Shown here: piece after piece, positions 16,504-28,217 of the stretch
Numbering within the stretch: the first letter of the stretch is position 1
How the letters are laid out: each line of letters begins with the position of its first letter
Assembly (NCBI RefSeq): GCF_026213295.1
Contig: NC_079415.1
Location: 33,130,792-33,194,791, forward strand
Direction of reading: 5' to 3'
From: Gadus chalcogrammus
Lineage: Eukaryota > Chordata > Actinopteri > Gadiformes > Gadidae
Length of the DNA stretch: 64,000 nt
Notes under the pieces: model-generated
What the model was told of the DNA's origin: nothing
What the model saw: the letters and a program-made list of their open reading frames with translations, nothing else
Database searches by the model: none
Position numbers and translations under genes: made by a program

Positions 16504-19500
16504 CAATAATCATAAATGCTAATTCTAAAAAAACTAAGATACACAACACCGTCCCTTTAAGAGCGGTGCGTTAAAACGTGTGCGTTCCAAATGCCCCGCG
16601 TGACCCCTTGTCATTTCATTGGCTCCCTAATAAAGATTGGTTCCCTACTGTCGGAGGTGGGAGGCGGGAACACCGGGTTCGGTAGGAGGGGCTGTGGGTG
16701 GAGCTTGGCCTGCCCCCGGCCAATGGGGCGCTCACTTTTCTCCTCGGCGCTGTTGTAGCCGTCGCTGTCGGCGGGGCTGGCCTCGCGCGCCGCGCGCTTG
16801 GGGGACGGGCGCGGGCTGGGGGTGTTCTCGCCACGGTGCCGCTTACGGCTGCGGCGGGGAAAGAAAAAGATCGGAACGTTAGTCTTCGCGTGACGACTGT
16901 TTGTCTGATTTATTTTTCTAATCTGGATGATATGATGTCAAAGTAAGGAAAGTAGCTGATTCTTTACCCCTTCTTTACCGGATTTCGGAAAAACTATATT
17001 TTCTAATGAGTTTACTTTACGATAAAAAAATTACGATCTATTTGGTCGTTGAAAACATGTAATTTTATGTAACTGAGGAATCATCTTGATCTTCTGATCT
17101 TCCATGTCTGCACTTCAGTTTAGCAAATTATCTTCCAAGCTATTAGTTGATTATATCAGAGGAAAGTTAGCCGTTAATTGGATGTTACTAAATAAAAACA
17201 CTTTCGAAATAAGTAAATGCATTTCAAAATAAATAAATGCAAAAACAAGCATCATAAACACTGATTACAGCCTGATCCGTGCAGCGAAATGGATCAGGGT
17301 CACATGACCAGGACGATCTGGTTGCTAGGCTACATGACCACGAACGAGGGTGAAGCGGTAGCCGTGGATACGCACCTGGCCTTGCGGTCGTCGTGGGACT
17401 CCCTCGCCGCCCTCTCCTCCCGCGGCTCCTCTCGGCGTTCCCGCCGCTCCTTCTCCCGCTCCTCCCACTCCCGCTGGCGGTCTCTCTCGCGCTGCTCCCT
17501 CTCCCTCTCCCTCTCTCGGCGCTCCCTCTCGCGCTCCTCCTGCTCCCGCTCCCTCTCTCGCTCCCGCTTCTCCCGCTCCCGTTCCCGCTCCCTCTCGCGC
17601 TCCCTGTCGCGCTCCCGGGTGCGTTCCCGCTCTGCCTCGCGCTCCTTCTCCTTCTCCCGCTCCCTCTCCTTCTCCCTCTCCTTCTCCCGCTCGCGTTCCC
17701 GCTCCTTCTCCCTCTCCCTCTCGCGCTCCCGGTCGCGGTTGCGGTCCTCCCGGCGGTCCTCGCCCCGGTCGCCGCGGCGTTCCTCGCGCTCCGGCTCCTG
17801 GTGTCGGCTCGGGGAAGCCGCCCTCTGATCTGGGAACGGGGAAAAAGAAACACAGTCCGGGTCACTTCCTGCTCTTTGATCCTGTTCATCTGAGAAAAGG
17901 ACTATGTGGGGGTCATGGATGTGTGAGGTTGATGGGTTGAACCCCTCACTAATAAGGGGAGATACAGAGCCAGGGCAGAGAGCATTAAAGAGCTTCAAGT
18001 TCTTGAAATGAGTGAATGGTGACTAATTCACTTCTAAAGTGGCGTTCTCAAAGCTTTTCACGTGAATCCATGTATGTCAGGTCACCATCGATCGCCGAAT
18101 GAGCCTATGGCCTACTGAGAAAGCCCCCGCAATGCAGTATTATGAATGTTACGAACAAACTAGGGGAGGGGTTCTGCTGGAACAATGACTGCTTATCCAC
18201 ACAGGGGTCGCCAAAGAGAACAGAACGGGTATCTCGAGACGACCGCCTTAAATGACCGGGACTCGTCTCAACATTGCAACTCAATAACAGTGTTCATTAT
18301 TTTAAGTATAAAACATGTTTGTGGAGTTAAATGTTTATATTTAAATGTGATAAAATTTTCCCTTACCACAAATATGGAAATAAACAAAAGTGTATGTTTT
18401 AACCAATGAACACTCAGGATTCTTCAGGCTGCATCCTACCTCTCTCCCGGGTCTCCCGGCGGTCCCGCTCGCCGCTGGCTCCTCCCCCTCCTCCTCGCCG
18501 CTCATACGCCTCCCCCCGGCGGTCCCCGCTCTCGTAGCGCTCCCCCCGCTCCGCCGGCCGGTCGGAGCCCCTCTCGGGGGCCCGCTCCGCGGCGGCGCTC
18601 CCGGTGGCGCTCCCGCCGCCGCCGCGGTCGCTGGTGCGCTCCGTGCTACGCTCCCGGGCCGAGCCGCTGCGGGACTCCCAGCTGTCGTGGCTGCCCTCAG
18701 GCGGGGCACCGCGGGACGTCCTGGTGGAGCCTGGGGAGAGGGGTGGGGGGGGTAAGAAAGGATTAACTCCCTGAGGACTTTAAGACTGAAGGCTTTTACG
18801 TTAGCATTAGCTTCCTGCTAACCCGTAAACACGTTTTATATATTTTTTCAACGCATTAATTTTATATTACCGTAATTGGTTGCACCGGATAAGATAAATT
18901 TGTAGGATCTTATTTCAAATGAAAGAAATTTGAATGTAACATATTTATATATATATATTATTTTTTTATTATTTGTATATATTCAATATCATTTGTAGGA
19001 TAACATTTTAAAATTCAGATTTTTTTTATTATACTTTGGTGATAAAGTGCGGTTTGACCTAAAATGTATATTTTTTATCTTAAGACGGTTTGATTAAAAG
19101 CATTAAAAACAAATGCTTTAAACCAAACAGTCTTAATATAAAATATATATTATACTTTCACTTTACATTAATTATTTATTATTCATCATTTATTATTTAT
19201 AACCGTAAACCTTTATACCCGGGAACGCCCCAAACCCCGGGAACAAAACCGGAATCTCACTTTTCTCTGCGGCGGCGGCGGCGGCGGGAGCGTCGGCGGT
19301 CCGGCCGCGGCCCCGCCCGTTCCTCTCCGCCCGGGCTTCGGTACTCCGGCCCTCCCCTCTGCCCTCGGCCTTCCCCTCCCCGCGGGCGGCCTCCTCGCGG
19401 CCCCCGTGGCCCCTCCCGTAGCCCCTCTCCTCCTGGGCCGCCGCCGAGGCCGAGGCCGGCTCCTCCTTGCGCTCCGGCCTCTCCTTCTCCCGCTCCTTGT

Positions 19501-22500
19501 CCCGCTCCCGGTCCCGGCGCTCCAGGGACTCCCTGGCCGAGCGGGGGTCCGGTCGGGTCTCCCGCGTCTCCTTGGCGTCCCGGGCGTGCTCCCGGGTCGA
19601 CTCCCGGGTCGTCTCCCGGCCGCGCCCGTCCCGGCGCTCCCGCGGTTGCTCCCGGCTCTCCCGGTCGTCCCGGGACGAGCTCTGCTCCGGCTCGTAGTCC
19701 CGCTCGTCCCGGCTGGAGTCCTTGTCCCGCTTCCCGCGGCTCTCTGGGGGACCGAGGGGGAAGAAAAGAGTGACCGAGAGACCAGAGAGATACAGAGAGG
19801 CCAGAGACAGACAGAGAGACCAGAGACACACAGAGTGACCAGAGAGACACAGAGAGACCACAAGCACACCAAGACAGAGTGACCACAAACACACCAAGTG
19901 ACCAGAGACACTGAGTCACCAGAGAGAAAGAGTGACCAGAGAGACGGAGTGACCAGAGAGAAAGAGTGACCAGAGAGACTGAGTGATCAGAAACACACAG
20001 ACAGGCCTTTCACACACAAACTTTTACAGATGCAATGCAACACACGTCCAGAGATAAGCCGCGTCAGACCTGTTCACACATACAGCAGACACACCGGATA
20101 CTTTAGCCGAAGGACGGCGACGTGGCGGAGCGTTTAGCGGGCAGCACGTGAAACAAAGCATGCAGCGGAATTCTGTGTTTTGCTTCCAACACGTCGAAGT
20201 TCGCGGGCGGGGCTTCCAACTCCCTAACGCTGACTTTTGTGAACCAATCAATACTGCATTTATTTAAGATGTATCCACAATATAGAGAATGAGAGAACAT
20301 ACAGAATGTACGTCTTAAAGGTGCCAGGGCGAAATGGCTAAGACTGTGTTGGATCTGTTTAAAAGAGAGGGCAAAGGTCAAAGGTCAAACGGGCGGTCTA
20401 CGACAAAAAGTAAACAACCCGGCGCTCGCGCGATGCTCACCGTCTCTCCTCTTGTCCGAGGTCGGGGGGGCGGCCGGCGGGGGGCTCCGCTCCCGCTCGC
20501 CGCGGCTCCGGTCCTGGCGGCGCCCGGGGCTGGCGCGCTCGCCGCCGCGGCGATGCGACGGCGAGGAGTAGGGCGGCGACCGCGAGCGCCTGGAGCCGGA
20601 GCCCGGGGGGGTGGCGCTGCCGGCCCCTCGGCCGGAGGAGGGGGCGGCGGCGGCGGCGGCGGCGGCGTTGGCGGCGTCCCGGTGGTAACCGGGGGAGACG
20701 GAGGCGCGGCGGCGGCCCCGGGGGGAGGGCGAGTGGCGCTGGGCGGACGAGCCCGAGTGGGAGGAGGGGGAGTGGTGGCGCGGGGGGGTGGGGGTGTGGC
20801 GGTGGCGGGGTGGGGGAGACGGGGACCTGGGGGGGAGGGGGGGAGAGGACGTTAGGACACTGTAGCACATGTACACGAAAAACAACACTAATATAATCGA
20901 TTTTTTTATAAAAAAAAATATTCAAAGTTGTATAGAAAGAACAGCTGGATAAATTTCTGTGTATTAATTTGATTTGAACATTTTCTTTCTGAACATTTTG
21001 TGTATTTTTTTTAAGTCGAAGTTTCAAAGTTCTCAGTACATCATGTTTTCAAACTCAAAAATAATCGTTTGAATAATCGTGATTTCGATCTTGACCAAAA
21101 TAATCGTGATTATGATTTTCATAATCATAATCAGCAGCCGCCTCCTCTGCTCATCGTCCAATTGCTGCCCCTGATGTTCTGCCGAGGGGGGCCGTACTGA
21201 CCTGCGTGGGGACGAGGCCGGGCCGGGGGTCTTGTGGGACGAGGTCTTGGTGGGGGAGGCGGACTTCTTCCTGGAGGGGGGGCTGGGGTCCCTCATGGGG
21301 GACGACAGGCTCCCGGAGCGTTCCTCCGAGGCGGCCGAGCGCTTGGCCTTGTGGGAGCTGTCGGATCGGTCCCTGGGGACGGTTGGAGAAGAATCGGTTG
21401 ATCTGTCGATAATTTTTTTTTATTAATATATAGAACTACATTTAAAATGATACCACAAGACTTGTTTTTTTTATTTGTGTCGAAACAAAAATGGCTGACG
21501 ATGAACATAGAAATGTAAACTATATAATGTCGACGTAACATCAACAGACGTTTTATTTGTTATCGTGCTGACAAATGTCTAGAGACGTGCTAACCAGCAT
21601 TTAAATGTTGAGAATGTATTGCTTATTTTACAGGGCTAATTATTCCCTCGCCTCGGGTCCTCTGCAGCAAAAATGAACCACAGAGACGGGTCACGGCATC
21701 GGAAAAGTAAGAAAAAATATAAGTTTCCGACGTTTCGGACGACAGTTCGGATTCGGTCCGCCTCAAAAATATCCGATACCACGAATCTGCTTCCCGACGA
21801 AAAAGAGCAATACACGGGTTCAACCCAGAACCCCTTCAGACTTACACCCCCTTAGGCTCCACCCCCCGCCCCGCCCCCCAGACCTACCTCCTCTTGTCCT
21901 TCTTCTCCTTGTGCTTCTCGGCGTCCCGCCCGCGGTCCTTGCCCTCCTTGGGGGGCTTCTCCTCGGCCAGCTTCTCCTTGTTCTTGTGCTTCCCCTTGTG
22001 CTTCTTGCCCGGCACGGGGCCCTCGGCGGGGACCGGCGGCGGCGGGCTGGGCGTGCGGGGCCCCTTCTTCTTGCCGTGGCCCCCCTTCGACGACCTGGGG
22101 GCGAGAGGGAGAGGGCCGAGCGGTGAGTGACACGTCACACAGAGGGCGGAGCCGTGATCTCTATGACGACGGGTGCACGCTACAGCAGGGGGCTCAAACT
22201 CGCGGCCCGGGGGCCAATTGAGGCCCGCGGGATGATATTTTGTGGCCCCCTACTTGACATCAAAATTTAGTGTTAGTGCGGCCGGCATGTTGTTGTCAAA
22301 CGCACATTTTGCCTCAGGTTTACAAAATAAAAAGTAAACCTCCTCGATCTCTTGTTTCAAGAGAAACTGATGGCGCCTACATGATGGATTCAATGTCCTT
22401 GCACAAGTCTCACTCTTTTTGGGTCTAATCCTATGAGTCTCACTCTTTTTGGGTCTGTTCCTATGAGTCTCACTCTTTTTGGGTCTGATCCTATGAGTCT

Positions 22501-25500
22501 CACTCTTTTTGGGTCTGATTCTGAGTCTCACTCTTTTTGGGGTCTGATCCTATGAGTCTCACTCTTTTTGGGGTCTGATCCTATGAGTCTCACTCTTTTT
22601 GGGTCTGATCCTATGAGTCTCACTCCTTTTGGGTCTGATTCTACAAGTCTCACCCTTTTTGGGTCTGATTCTACGAGTCTCACTCTTTTTGGGTCTGATT
22701 CTACGAGTCTCACTCTTTTTGGGTCTGATTCTACGAGTCTAACTCTTTTTGGGTCTGATTCTACGAGTCTCACTCTTTTTGGGTTTTTGCGACTTCACAA
22801 CTGAACCCACTCCACTCAAGTCCCTTTTGGACCACGGCTGCAGCCGGATTAAACACAGTGTGACGACGTGAGGCCAGGGGCACGCGGGCGGACCCCTCAC
22901 CTGGTGGAGTCGGAGAGGGGGGAGGCCCCCGACGCCTTCTTCTCCTTCTTCCCGGAGCCGGGGCCCTTGGAGGAGCCCTTGTGTTTGGGGGAGCCGTTGG
23001 ACTTCCTGGAGGCGGGGGAGTCCTTGGAGCTGGAGCGCTCGGGAGACCCCTGGGGGGAGGGGGTGGGGGAAGAATATTACCATAGCCAGAGCTGTTAGAA
23101 CGACGTCACCTCAGAAATGTAGGCCGGCTAATGGTATCATGATACCCAACTGTACTTAACAAAATATGTAAAACTAATGTAAAACTAGATGTACATTTAC
23201 AAAACATTGGCCGGTTTATGTAAATCTTTTGATGACAACGCAAAGACATGCTTTAGATTGTGTTTAATTTAGTGCTACATGTATCGTTTATAGACGTGTT
23301 GATTATTTAGCAACTGGACCACTTGTATGGTTATGTTCTCCGTCCTTTGCTGCTCTGACGCCAGATTTTGTCATCTTATGTGATCTGTGCCTTGCCCCCT
23401 GTTGGTACCTTGGTGGTGGTGGTGCTGGGGTTGCCGGTTCGAGTTTTGGAGGTGGCGGCGGTGGAGGAGCTGGTGGTGATGGCGGAGGCCGCCACCTCCT
23501 CCTTCTCCTTCTTCTTCTTGATGACGATCTCCTCCCTCTTCTCGTGGTTCTCCTGCTCCAGCTTGAGGAGCTCACGCTGGATCTTCTGCCGCTTCATCTC
23601 CAGCGAGAGTTCGTAGTCGTAGTCCCCGACGTCAGAGTCTGGAACGTACGGGAAAAACGGTTGGAAGGTATCCCTTTAAGAACCTGTTACGAAGCAGTCC
23701 AGCTGAGGTCGAACATATCCCTTTAAGAAGTTCAGCTGTTGTCTAAAATATCCCTTTAAGAAGTTCAGTTACGGTCTAACATATACCTTTAAGAACACAG
23801 TCAAGCCAGGTCTAACGTATCCCTTTAAGAAGTTGAACTGTGGTCTAACGTATCCTAAGAAGTACAGCTGCGGTCTAACGTATCCCTTTAAGAAGATTAG
23901 CTCCGGTCTAACGTATCCCTTTAAGAAGTACAGCTGCGGTCTAACGTATCCCTTTAAGAAGTACAGCTGCGGTCTAACGTATCCCTTTAAGAAGTACAGC
24001 TGCGGTCTAACGTATCCCTTTAAGAAGTACAGCTGCGGTCTAACGTATCCCTTTAAGAAGTTGAGCAGCGATCTAACGTATCCCTTTAACAAGTTTAGCT
24101 CCGGTCTACCGTATCCCTTTAAGAACACGTTACAATCATCTAGCCATGTAAAACTTTTATTTTCCGGACAATCAGCAACTAAACGTTCACGCACCCTCAC
24201 AGACATATTATGGGGGTAGAGCAGTCTAGACTCTGGCTGTCGGGGAGGGGTCTGACTCCCAGCGGTCGGGGGGAGGGGACGGACGGACGGACGGACGGAC
24301 GGACGCTCACCTTCGCGACTGGCTTCCCACTCGGCGGTCTCTTCCTCGCTGGCGGGGGTGCGCTCCTTGGTTATCTTAATGTCCTCCTTCTCCCGGTGTC
24401 GGCCGCGGGATGAATCTCTCTGCTGGGGGAGAGAGGAAACAGGCGTTTAGGGCCGTGGTTCTCAAATGGAGGTTTGCGTACCCGTTGGGGTACTTTGGAG
24501 TACTCTGAAAATGTAAATAAGGTACAAAATAGGCCCAGAAAAAAAAAATATCACCCTGAGCAAGTTTCAATTCTGAAAGCTAGACAATAAGAAACGCTCT
24601 GACCATCCCTTGGCGCTGCGTTTCTTTAGAGGGGAGAAATATGCAGTTGCATGAAGCACCGTGGATCTCACTAAATTATAAGTATTTGCACCCTTTCAAT
24701 GTTCATGTTTACACTGAAAAAAACAACACGCATAATGATTCATGTAAAAAAAAAAAATCTCTCCCAAAAGTGTTTTGTGCCGGTGACGGGGGTACTCGAC
24801 TGAAAATAGATCTTTGAGGGGGTGGACTGGAGGAAAGAGTTTGAGCACCACTGGTTGAGGTGACGGACAGTGGACCGACGGCTCGGTGGGCGATGTGGGG
24901 GTACTCACTTTAACGGTGGGCGATGTGGGGGGTACTCACTTTAACGGTGGGCGATTTGGGGGTACTCACTTTAACGGTGGGCGATGTGGGGGTACTCACT
25001 TTAACGGTGGGCGATGTGGGGGTACTCACTTTAACGGTGGGCGATGTGGGGGTACTCACTTTAACGTTGGGTGATGTGGGGGTACTCACTTTAACGTTGG
25101 GTGATGTGGGGGTACTCACTTTAACGGTGGGCGATGTGGGGGTACTCACTTTAACGGTGGGTGATGTGGGGGTACTCACTTTAACGGTGGGTGATGTGGG
25201 GGTACTCACTTTAACGGTGGGGGGGCGATGTGGGGGTACTCACTTTAACGGTGGGGGGCGATGTGGGGGTACTCACTTTAACGGTGGGGGGGTGATGTGG
25301 GGGGGTACTCACTTTAACGGTGGGTGATGTGGGGGTACTCACTTTAACGTTGGGCAATGTGGGGGTACTCACTTTAACGGTGGGGGGCGATGTGGGGGTA
25401 CTCACTTTAACGGTGGGGGGCGATGTGGGGGTACTCACTTTAACGTTGGGCAATGTGGGGGTACTCACTTTAACGGTGGGGGGCGATGTGGGCTCTTCTA

Positions 25501-27448
25501 AGTCTCTCTTCTCTGAGTCAGCATCCTGTCTCTTATTCTTCATTCTCTCCCGCAGGTCACCGGGAGGCCTTTCTGCTGACCTGGGGGGGGGGCACAGGGG
25601 ACACGGGACAACAGTCAGACAGTGAGGTTGCCCTAAACCAGGCGTTCGGGCGGACACATCGTAACAGAACGGTCAGTAAAGTGTCTCTCTATAAACGAGT
25701 CTTTCATGTTTCTGTTTAACACTCTTTGAAAACCATCCGGTAAATTATCTTTGAAACAGTCAGTCAGTCATGTCTCTATAAAACAGTCAGGCAGGTATAC
25801 TGTTTATCTATTAAAAGTCATGTCAGTCTCTATAAAGCAGTCAGAAATGATTGTCTCTATAAAAAGTCACGTCACTCTCTAAAACAGTCAGTCAGTCATG
25901 TCTCTATAAAACAGTCAGGCAGGTATACTGTATGTCTATTAAAAGTCATGTCACTCTCTAAAACATTCAGGCAGTCATGTCTCTACAAAAAAGTAATGTC
26001 TGTCTCTCTAAAACAGTCTGGCAGTAGAGTTTCTAAAAAAAAAACAGTCATAAAAACATATCGCCATAGAATAGTCCTTCAGTAATATCTCTTCAAGGCG
26101 TTCTGTCAGACAGTGAGTCTCATAGGGGACGGTTCCTGCCCCAGTCAGGGCCATGAGGCCTAAAAAAATGTTTTGTTTGGTTACGGTTTCCGACCGACCC
26201 AGTCAATTTATGTGCGACCCAAATTATTTTATGAGCTTTAAAAAAAAAGTTTTTGATACAAATATAATTACGTTTTGGTACAGCACCTCTTCATTCTGTA
26301 AAAGAATGAGCGATTTTTCTCGTTTTTAACTGAAAACAACCTACCCATCATTCGCTGCCGCTGGAAGAAATAAAATAAAAAAATAAAATAAATTCCCTAC
26401 CTACCCATGACCTCAACTGACAACCAACAGGAACCAAACTTTTTTTTTTTTTTAGGCCCGAGTCGTCCTTACCGGCTGAAACTGAATCCTTTGCCTCGCT
26501 GCTGGGGGCCATGTGTGTAGCGGCACGTGGTACCGTAGCTGCAGTTCCCAGTCTTCAACCAGTTCCTACATTGACTCTGAAAAACACACGAACAGGGCCA
26601 GGGCCAGGGTCAGGTGGGCTGGAGGGAGCCAATCGGAAGCAGAGGAGTCAATGATAATTACACTCTGTGGTATTATTATTGCACTACACAAATAAAGAGA
26701 TATGAATATTCGTAAGTGGCTTCATAGTTGCCAAACAAAACTACTATCAACTTGCCTCTAATGCCTCTAATGGTGGAACTTTCTCCCAAAGTCTCTCTGC
26801 CACCTACCAGGATAAACAACGTAAAAAGTGTGTCAGGGGTCAGGTTTTGCCAAATACAGCACCCCCAGACTCTTAAATAACTACATATTAGACACTGATT
26901 TCCATTGCTGCAACCCAGTGAGTAAGTGAGCGAGTGAGTGAGTAAGTGAGTGAGGGGACTCACATCAACAGCATTACACCCAGTCAGTGAGAGAGTGAGT
27001 TAGTGAGTCAATGAGAGAGTGAGCGAGTCAGTGAGTGAGTGAGTGGGTCAATGAGAGAGTGAGTGAGTGAGTGAGTGGCACTCACATCAACAGCATTACT
27101 CCCGGTGAGTGAGTGAGTGAGTGAGTGAGTGAGTGAGTGAGTGAGTGAGTGAGTGAGTGAGTGAGTGAGTGAGTGAGTGAGTGCAAAGGGGTGAGTGAGT
27201 GAGCAAAGGTCACTCACATCAACAGCATTACTCCCGGTCAGTGAGTGAGTGAGTGAGTGAGTGAGTGAGTGAGTGTCACTCACATCAACAGCATTACTCC
27301 CAGTGCTTGGCCCGAGTCTCTCGAATACGCTGGGTCGACGGGAGGCGGCGGCGGGGTTGGCGCTGGCGGCGCTGCTGCTGGCGGTGCTGCTGCTGTCGGA
27401 TATGGTCTTAGAATTCTCCACTGTTACCTTCCGCCTGATCTTGGACAT
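10338..27448 (-). CDS. zc3h13: Zinc finger CCCH domain-containing protein 13
   Basis: Nuclear scaffold of the m6A writer complex; in mammals and flies it links WTAP/VIRMA/HAKAI to RBM15. Coding exons in gene order: 27448-27284, 26576-26473, 25580-25469, 24422-24311, 23638-23409, 23049-22901, 22094-21888, 21372-21202, 20826-20441, 19743-19261, 18730-18440, 17829-17376, 16848-16736, 16439-15144, 14697-13873, 12938-12795, 12418-12218, 11047-10884, 10682-10338. The lengths sum to 5952 bp (about 1983 aa) with every phase agreeing; the human protein is about 1670 aa. It starts [19 protein letters not shown]. Exon 2 encodes the single CCCH finger [20 protein letters not shown] (C-x8-C-x5-C-x3-H). 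The middle is extreme RE/RS/KE low complexity. The conserved C-terminal block spans [25 protein letters not shown] and LGALNMAAL. The final exon ends EISVS and has an Ala/Thr/Pro tract. The fish-specific additions are a Ser/Ala stretch in exon 1, poly-Gly and a Met run in exon 15 and Gln/Pro tracts. Two introns carry arrays copied from exon-donor junctions. Confidence 0.95.
11704..12125. mobile_element. hAT-like MITE in zc3h13 intron
   Basis: A 422-bp element with terminal inverted repeats TAGGGCTTTGACT / AGTCAAAGCCCTA. It is flanked by 8-bp direct repeats ACACACGC (11696-11703) and ACGCACGC (12126-12133), one mismatch. An 8-bp duplication is the hallmark of hAT transposition. The interior is AT-rich with TTCGAAT motifs near both ends and has no transposase frame, so it is non-autonomous. 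Confidence 0.75.
12531..12775. repeat. Degenerate tandem repeat, about 110-bp unit
   Basis: Repeated phrases such as attataggttaggggtttaa and gacactgggataactaatt recur about twice with divergence, in zc3h13 intron 16 between exons ending 12795 and starting 12418. Confidence 0.6.
13680..13790. repeat. A/G-rich low-complexity tract
   Basis: Poly-purine AAAGAAAG-type sequence close to the acceptor-distal end of the zc3h13 intron downstream of the exon ending at 13873. Confidence 0.7.
14768..15125. repeat. (GAGT)n / GTGAGA tandem array filling an intron
   Basis: Almost the whole intron between exons 15144 and 14697 is made of GAGT, GTGA and GAGAGT units with higher-order copies of gagtgaggtgagtgaga. 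On the gene strand it reads CTCA/CACT. Confidence 0.9.
16450..16501. repeat. (CA)n microsatellite beside a zc3h13 acceptor
   Basis: About 26 CA units. On the transcript this is (UG)n followed by UCUCUCUCCAG, so it sits immediately upstream of the 3' splice site of the 1296-bp exon starting at 16439. Confidence 0.95.
19768..20000. repeat. GACCAGAGAGA-type minisatellite
   Basis: About a dozen degenerate 16-20-bp units of the form gtgaccagagagacaga in the zc3h13 intron upstream of the exon starting at 19743. Confidence 0.75.
21045..21140. mobile_element. Fragment with ATAATCGTGATT motifs
   Basis: Repeated ataatcgtgat / aatcataatcag phrases resemble other fragments in this window (2405-2480, 3650-3735). 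They look like ends of one old fish MITE family with the ggctgcacga-taatc type terminus. Identification is by resemblance only. Confidence 0.3.
22183..22275. mobile_element. hAT-type element terminus
   Basis: The stretch gggctcaaactcgcggcccg, then ggccaattgaggcccgcggg and tgtggccccctacttgacat, is the terminus of a common vertebrate/fish hAT-derived repeat. The partner end was not found, so it is probably truncated or interrupted by the adjacent minisatellite. Confidence 0.5.
22405..22795. repeat. 30-bp minisatellite, about 13 units
   Basis: Unit of the form cactctttttgggtctgatt + ctacgagtct, with tatgagt and tacgagt subtypes arranged in blocks. It is in zc3h13 intron 6 (exons ending 22901 and starting 22094). 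Both strands stay open because the unit is 30 bp. Confidence 0.95.
23667..24125. repeat. 33-bp minisatellite, about 14 units
   Basis: Unit gtctaacgtatccctttaag + aagtacagctgcg, most uniform in the centre (23880-24080) and degenerate toward the edges. Located in zc3h13 intron 4 between exons 24311 and 23638. Confidence 0.95.
24453..24853. mobile_element. hAT-like MITE in zc3h13 intron
   Basis: A 401-bp element. The left end CCGTGGTTCTCAAA and the right end TTTGAGCACCACTG are inverted repeats of the common hAT CAGTGGTTCTCAAA type. The flanking octamers gtttaggg (24445-24452) and gttgaggt (24854-24861) match at 6 of 8 positions. It has no coding capacity and lies next to the splice-donor array. 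Confidence 0.65.
24893..25492. repeat. Splice-donor-bearing minisatellite, 19 copies
   Basis: Tandem copies of the last bases of zc3h13 coding exon 3 plus its 5' splice site. On the gene strand each unit has (C)ACCGTTAAA|GTGAGTACC followed by CCCACATCGCC. Nineteen GTGAGT donors are present, with last exonic bases at 25469, 25439, 25406, 25373, 25343, 25313, 25277, 25244, 25210, then about every 30 bases down to 24909. Units are 30, 33 or 36 bp down to 25244 and keep frame; the next step is 34 bp and breaks it. Confidence 0.95.
25740..26060. repeat. Degenerate tandem repeat with AAAACAGTCAGGCAG core
   Basis: Irregular units of the form gtctctataaaacagtcagg, with tattaaaagtcatgtcactc variants, in zc3h13 intron 2. 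Confidence 0.8.
26915..27283. repeat. (GAGT)n array with three copied exon-donor junctions
   Basis: In intron 1 of zc3h13 the end of coding exon 1 (gene strand GGGAGTAATGCTGTTGAT|GTGAGTG) is repeated. Extra copies have donor-adjacent bases at 27218, 27086 and 26964, separated by pure (GAGT)n. The first two extra copies lie 66 and 132 bp apart and keep frame; the last is 122 bp further and does not. Confidence 0.92.
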
Positions 27449-28217
27449 TCTGCAGGACTGGGAGGCGAAAAAACACAACCAAAAAGTGAACAAGGGAGGA
27501 CATTTAGGCAAGGCAAGGCAACTTTATAGACACTTTATATACACTTTTCATACACAAGGCAGACTCAGAATTGCTTCAGGTAGAAACATGTCATAAAATG
27601 TAAGAAAATAATAAAAGATCATAGAAAACAAAGGCAAAGATTAAAAAATGTATTATAGAAAGTGAAATCAATTTCAGATTTAGCAGAAAGCTAAAGCAAA
27701 CATTCAATCAAATGAAGTAATAAAATACAATAAATAAATGAGAGAAAATAAAGGCAATGTAAAAAAATGAAAGCAATGTATTTAAGATTTAGTAGAAAGC
27801 CAATGCAAACATAAAATCAGTAATCTTATGAGAACTGATACTACTATGGTCAGGCTTACTTAAAACAACGCTTACATAGTTAAACAAATGGGATACGGTT
27901 GGCTCTGTGTGGGATTGACAATATTACTGTTTTATTACCTAGTAAACAATCGGTTACAATAAAAATGTTGGCTGGATGATTTTCCTTTTGTTACTGCGTT
28001 AGATCAGCGATGATATGCATGCAATCCGGAGACGAGTGCGCACTTATAACGCAAAATATCTGCCTTTGGTGAAGTTTCTGCACAACAGTATCATGCAGGA
28101 CTCCGCGCACCGTTGATACACTGCGGCCTACAAAGCCTTATCCCAAAAACCCACAACACACACACACACCGCTCCCCACTCACAACAACAGAGCGAATAG
28201 ATTAAAAACAGGCCTCA

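Noticed and set aside
24893..25492. CRISPR-like array of regular 30-bp repeats
   Set aside because: The repeats are contiguous without unique spacers, sit in an intron of a vertebrate gene and derive from the neighbouring exon end. The arrays at 22405-22795 and 23667-24125 fail for the same lack of spacers.
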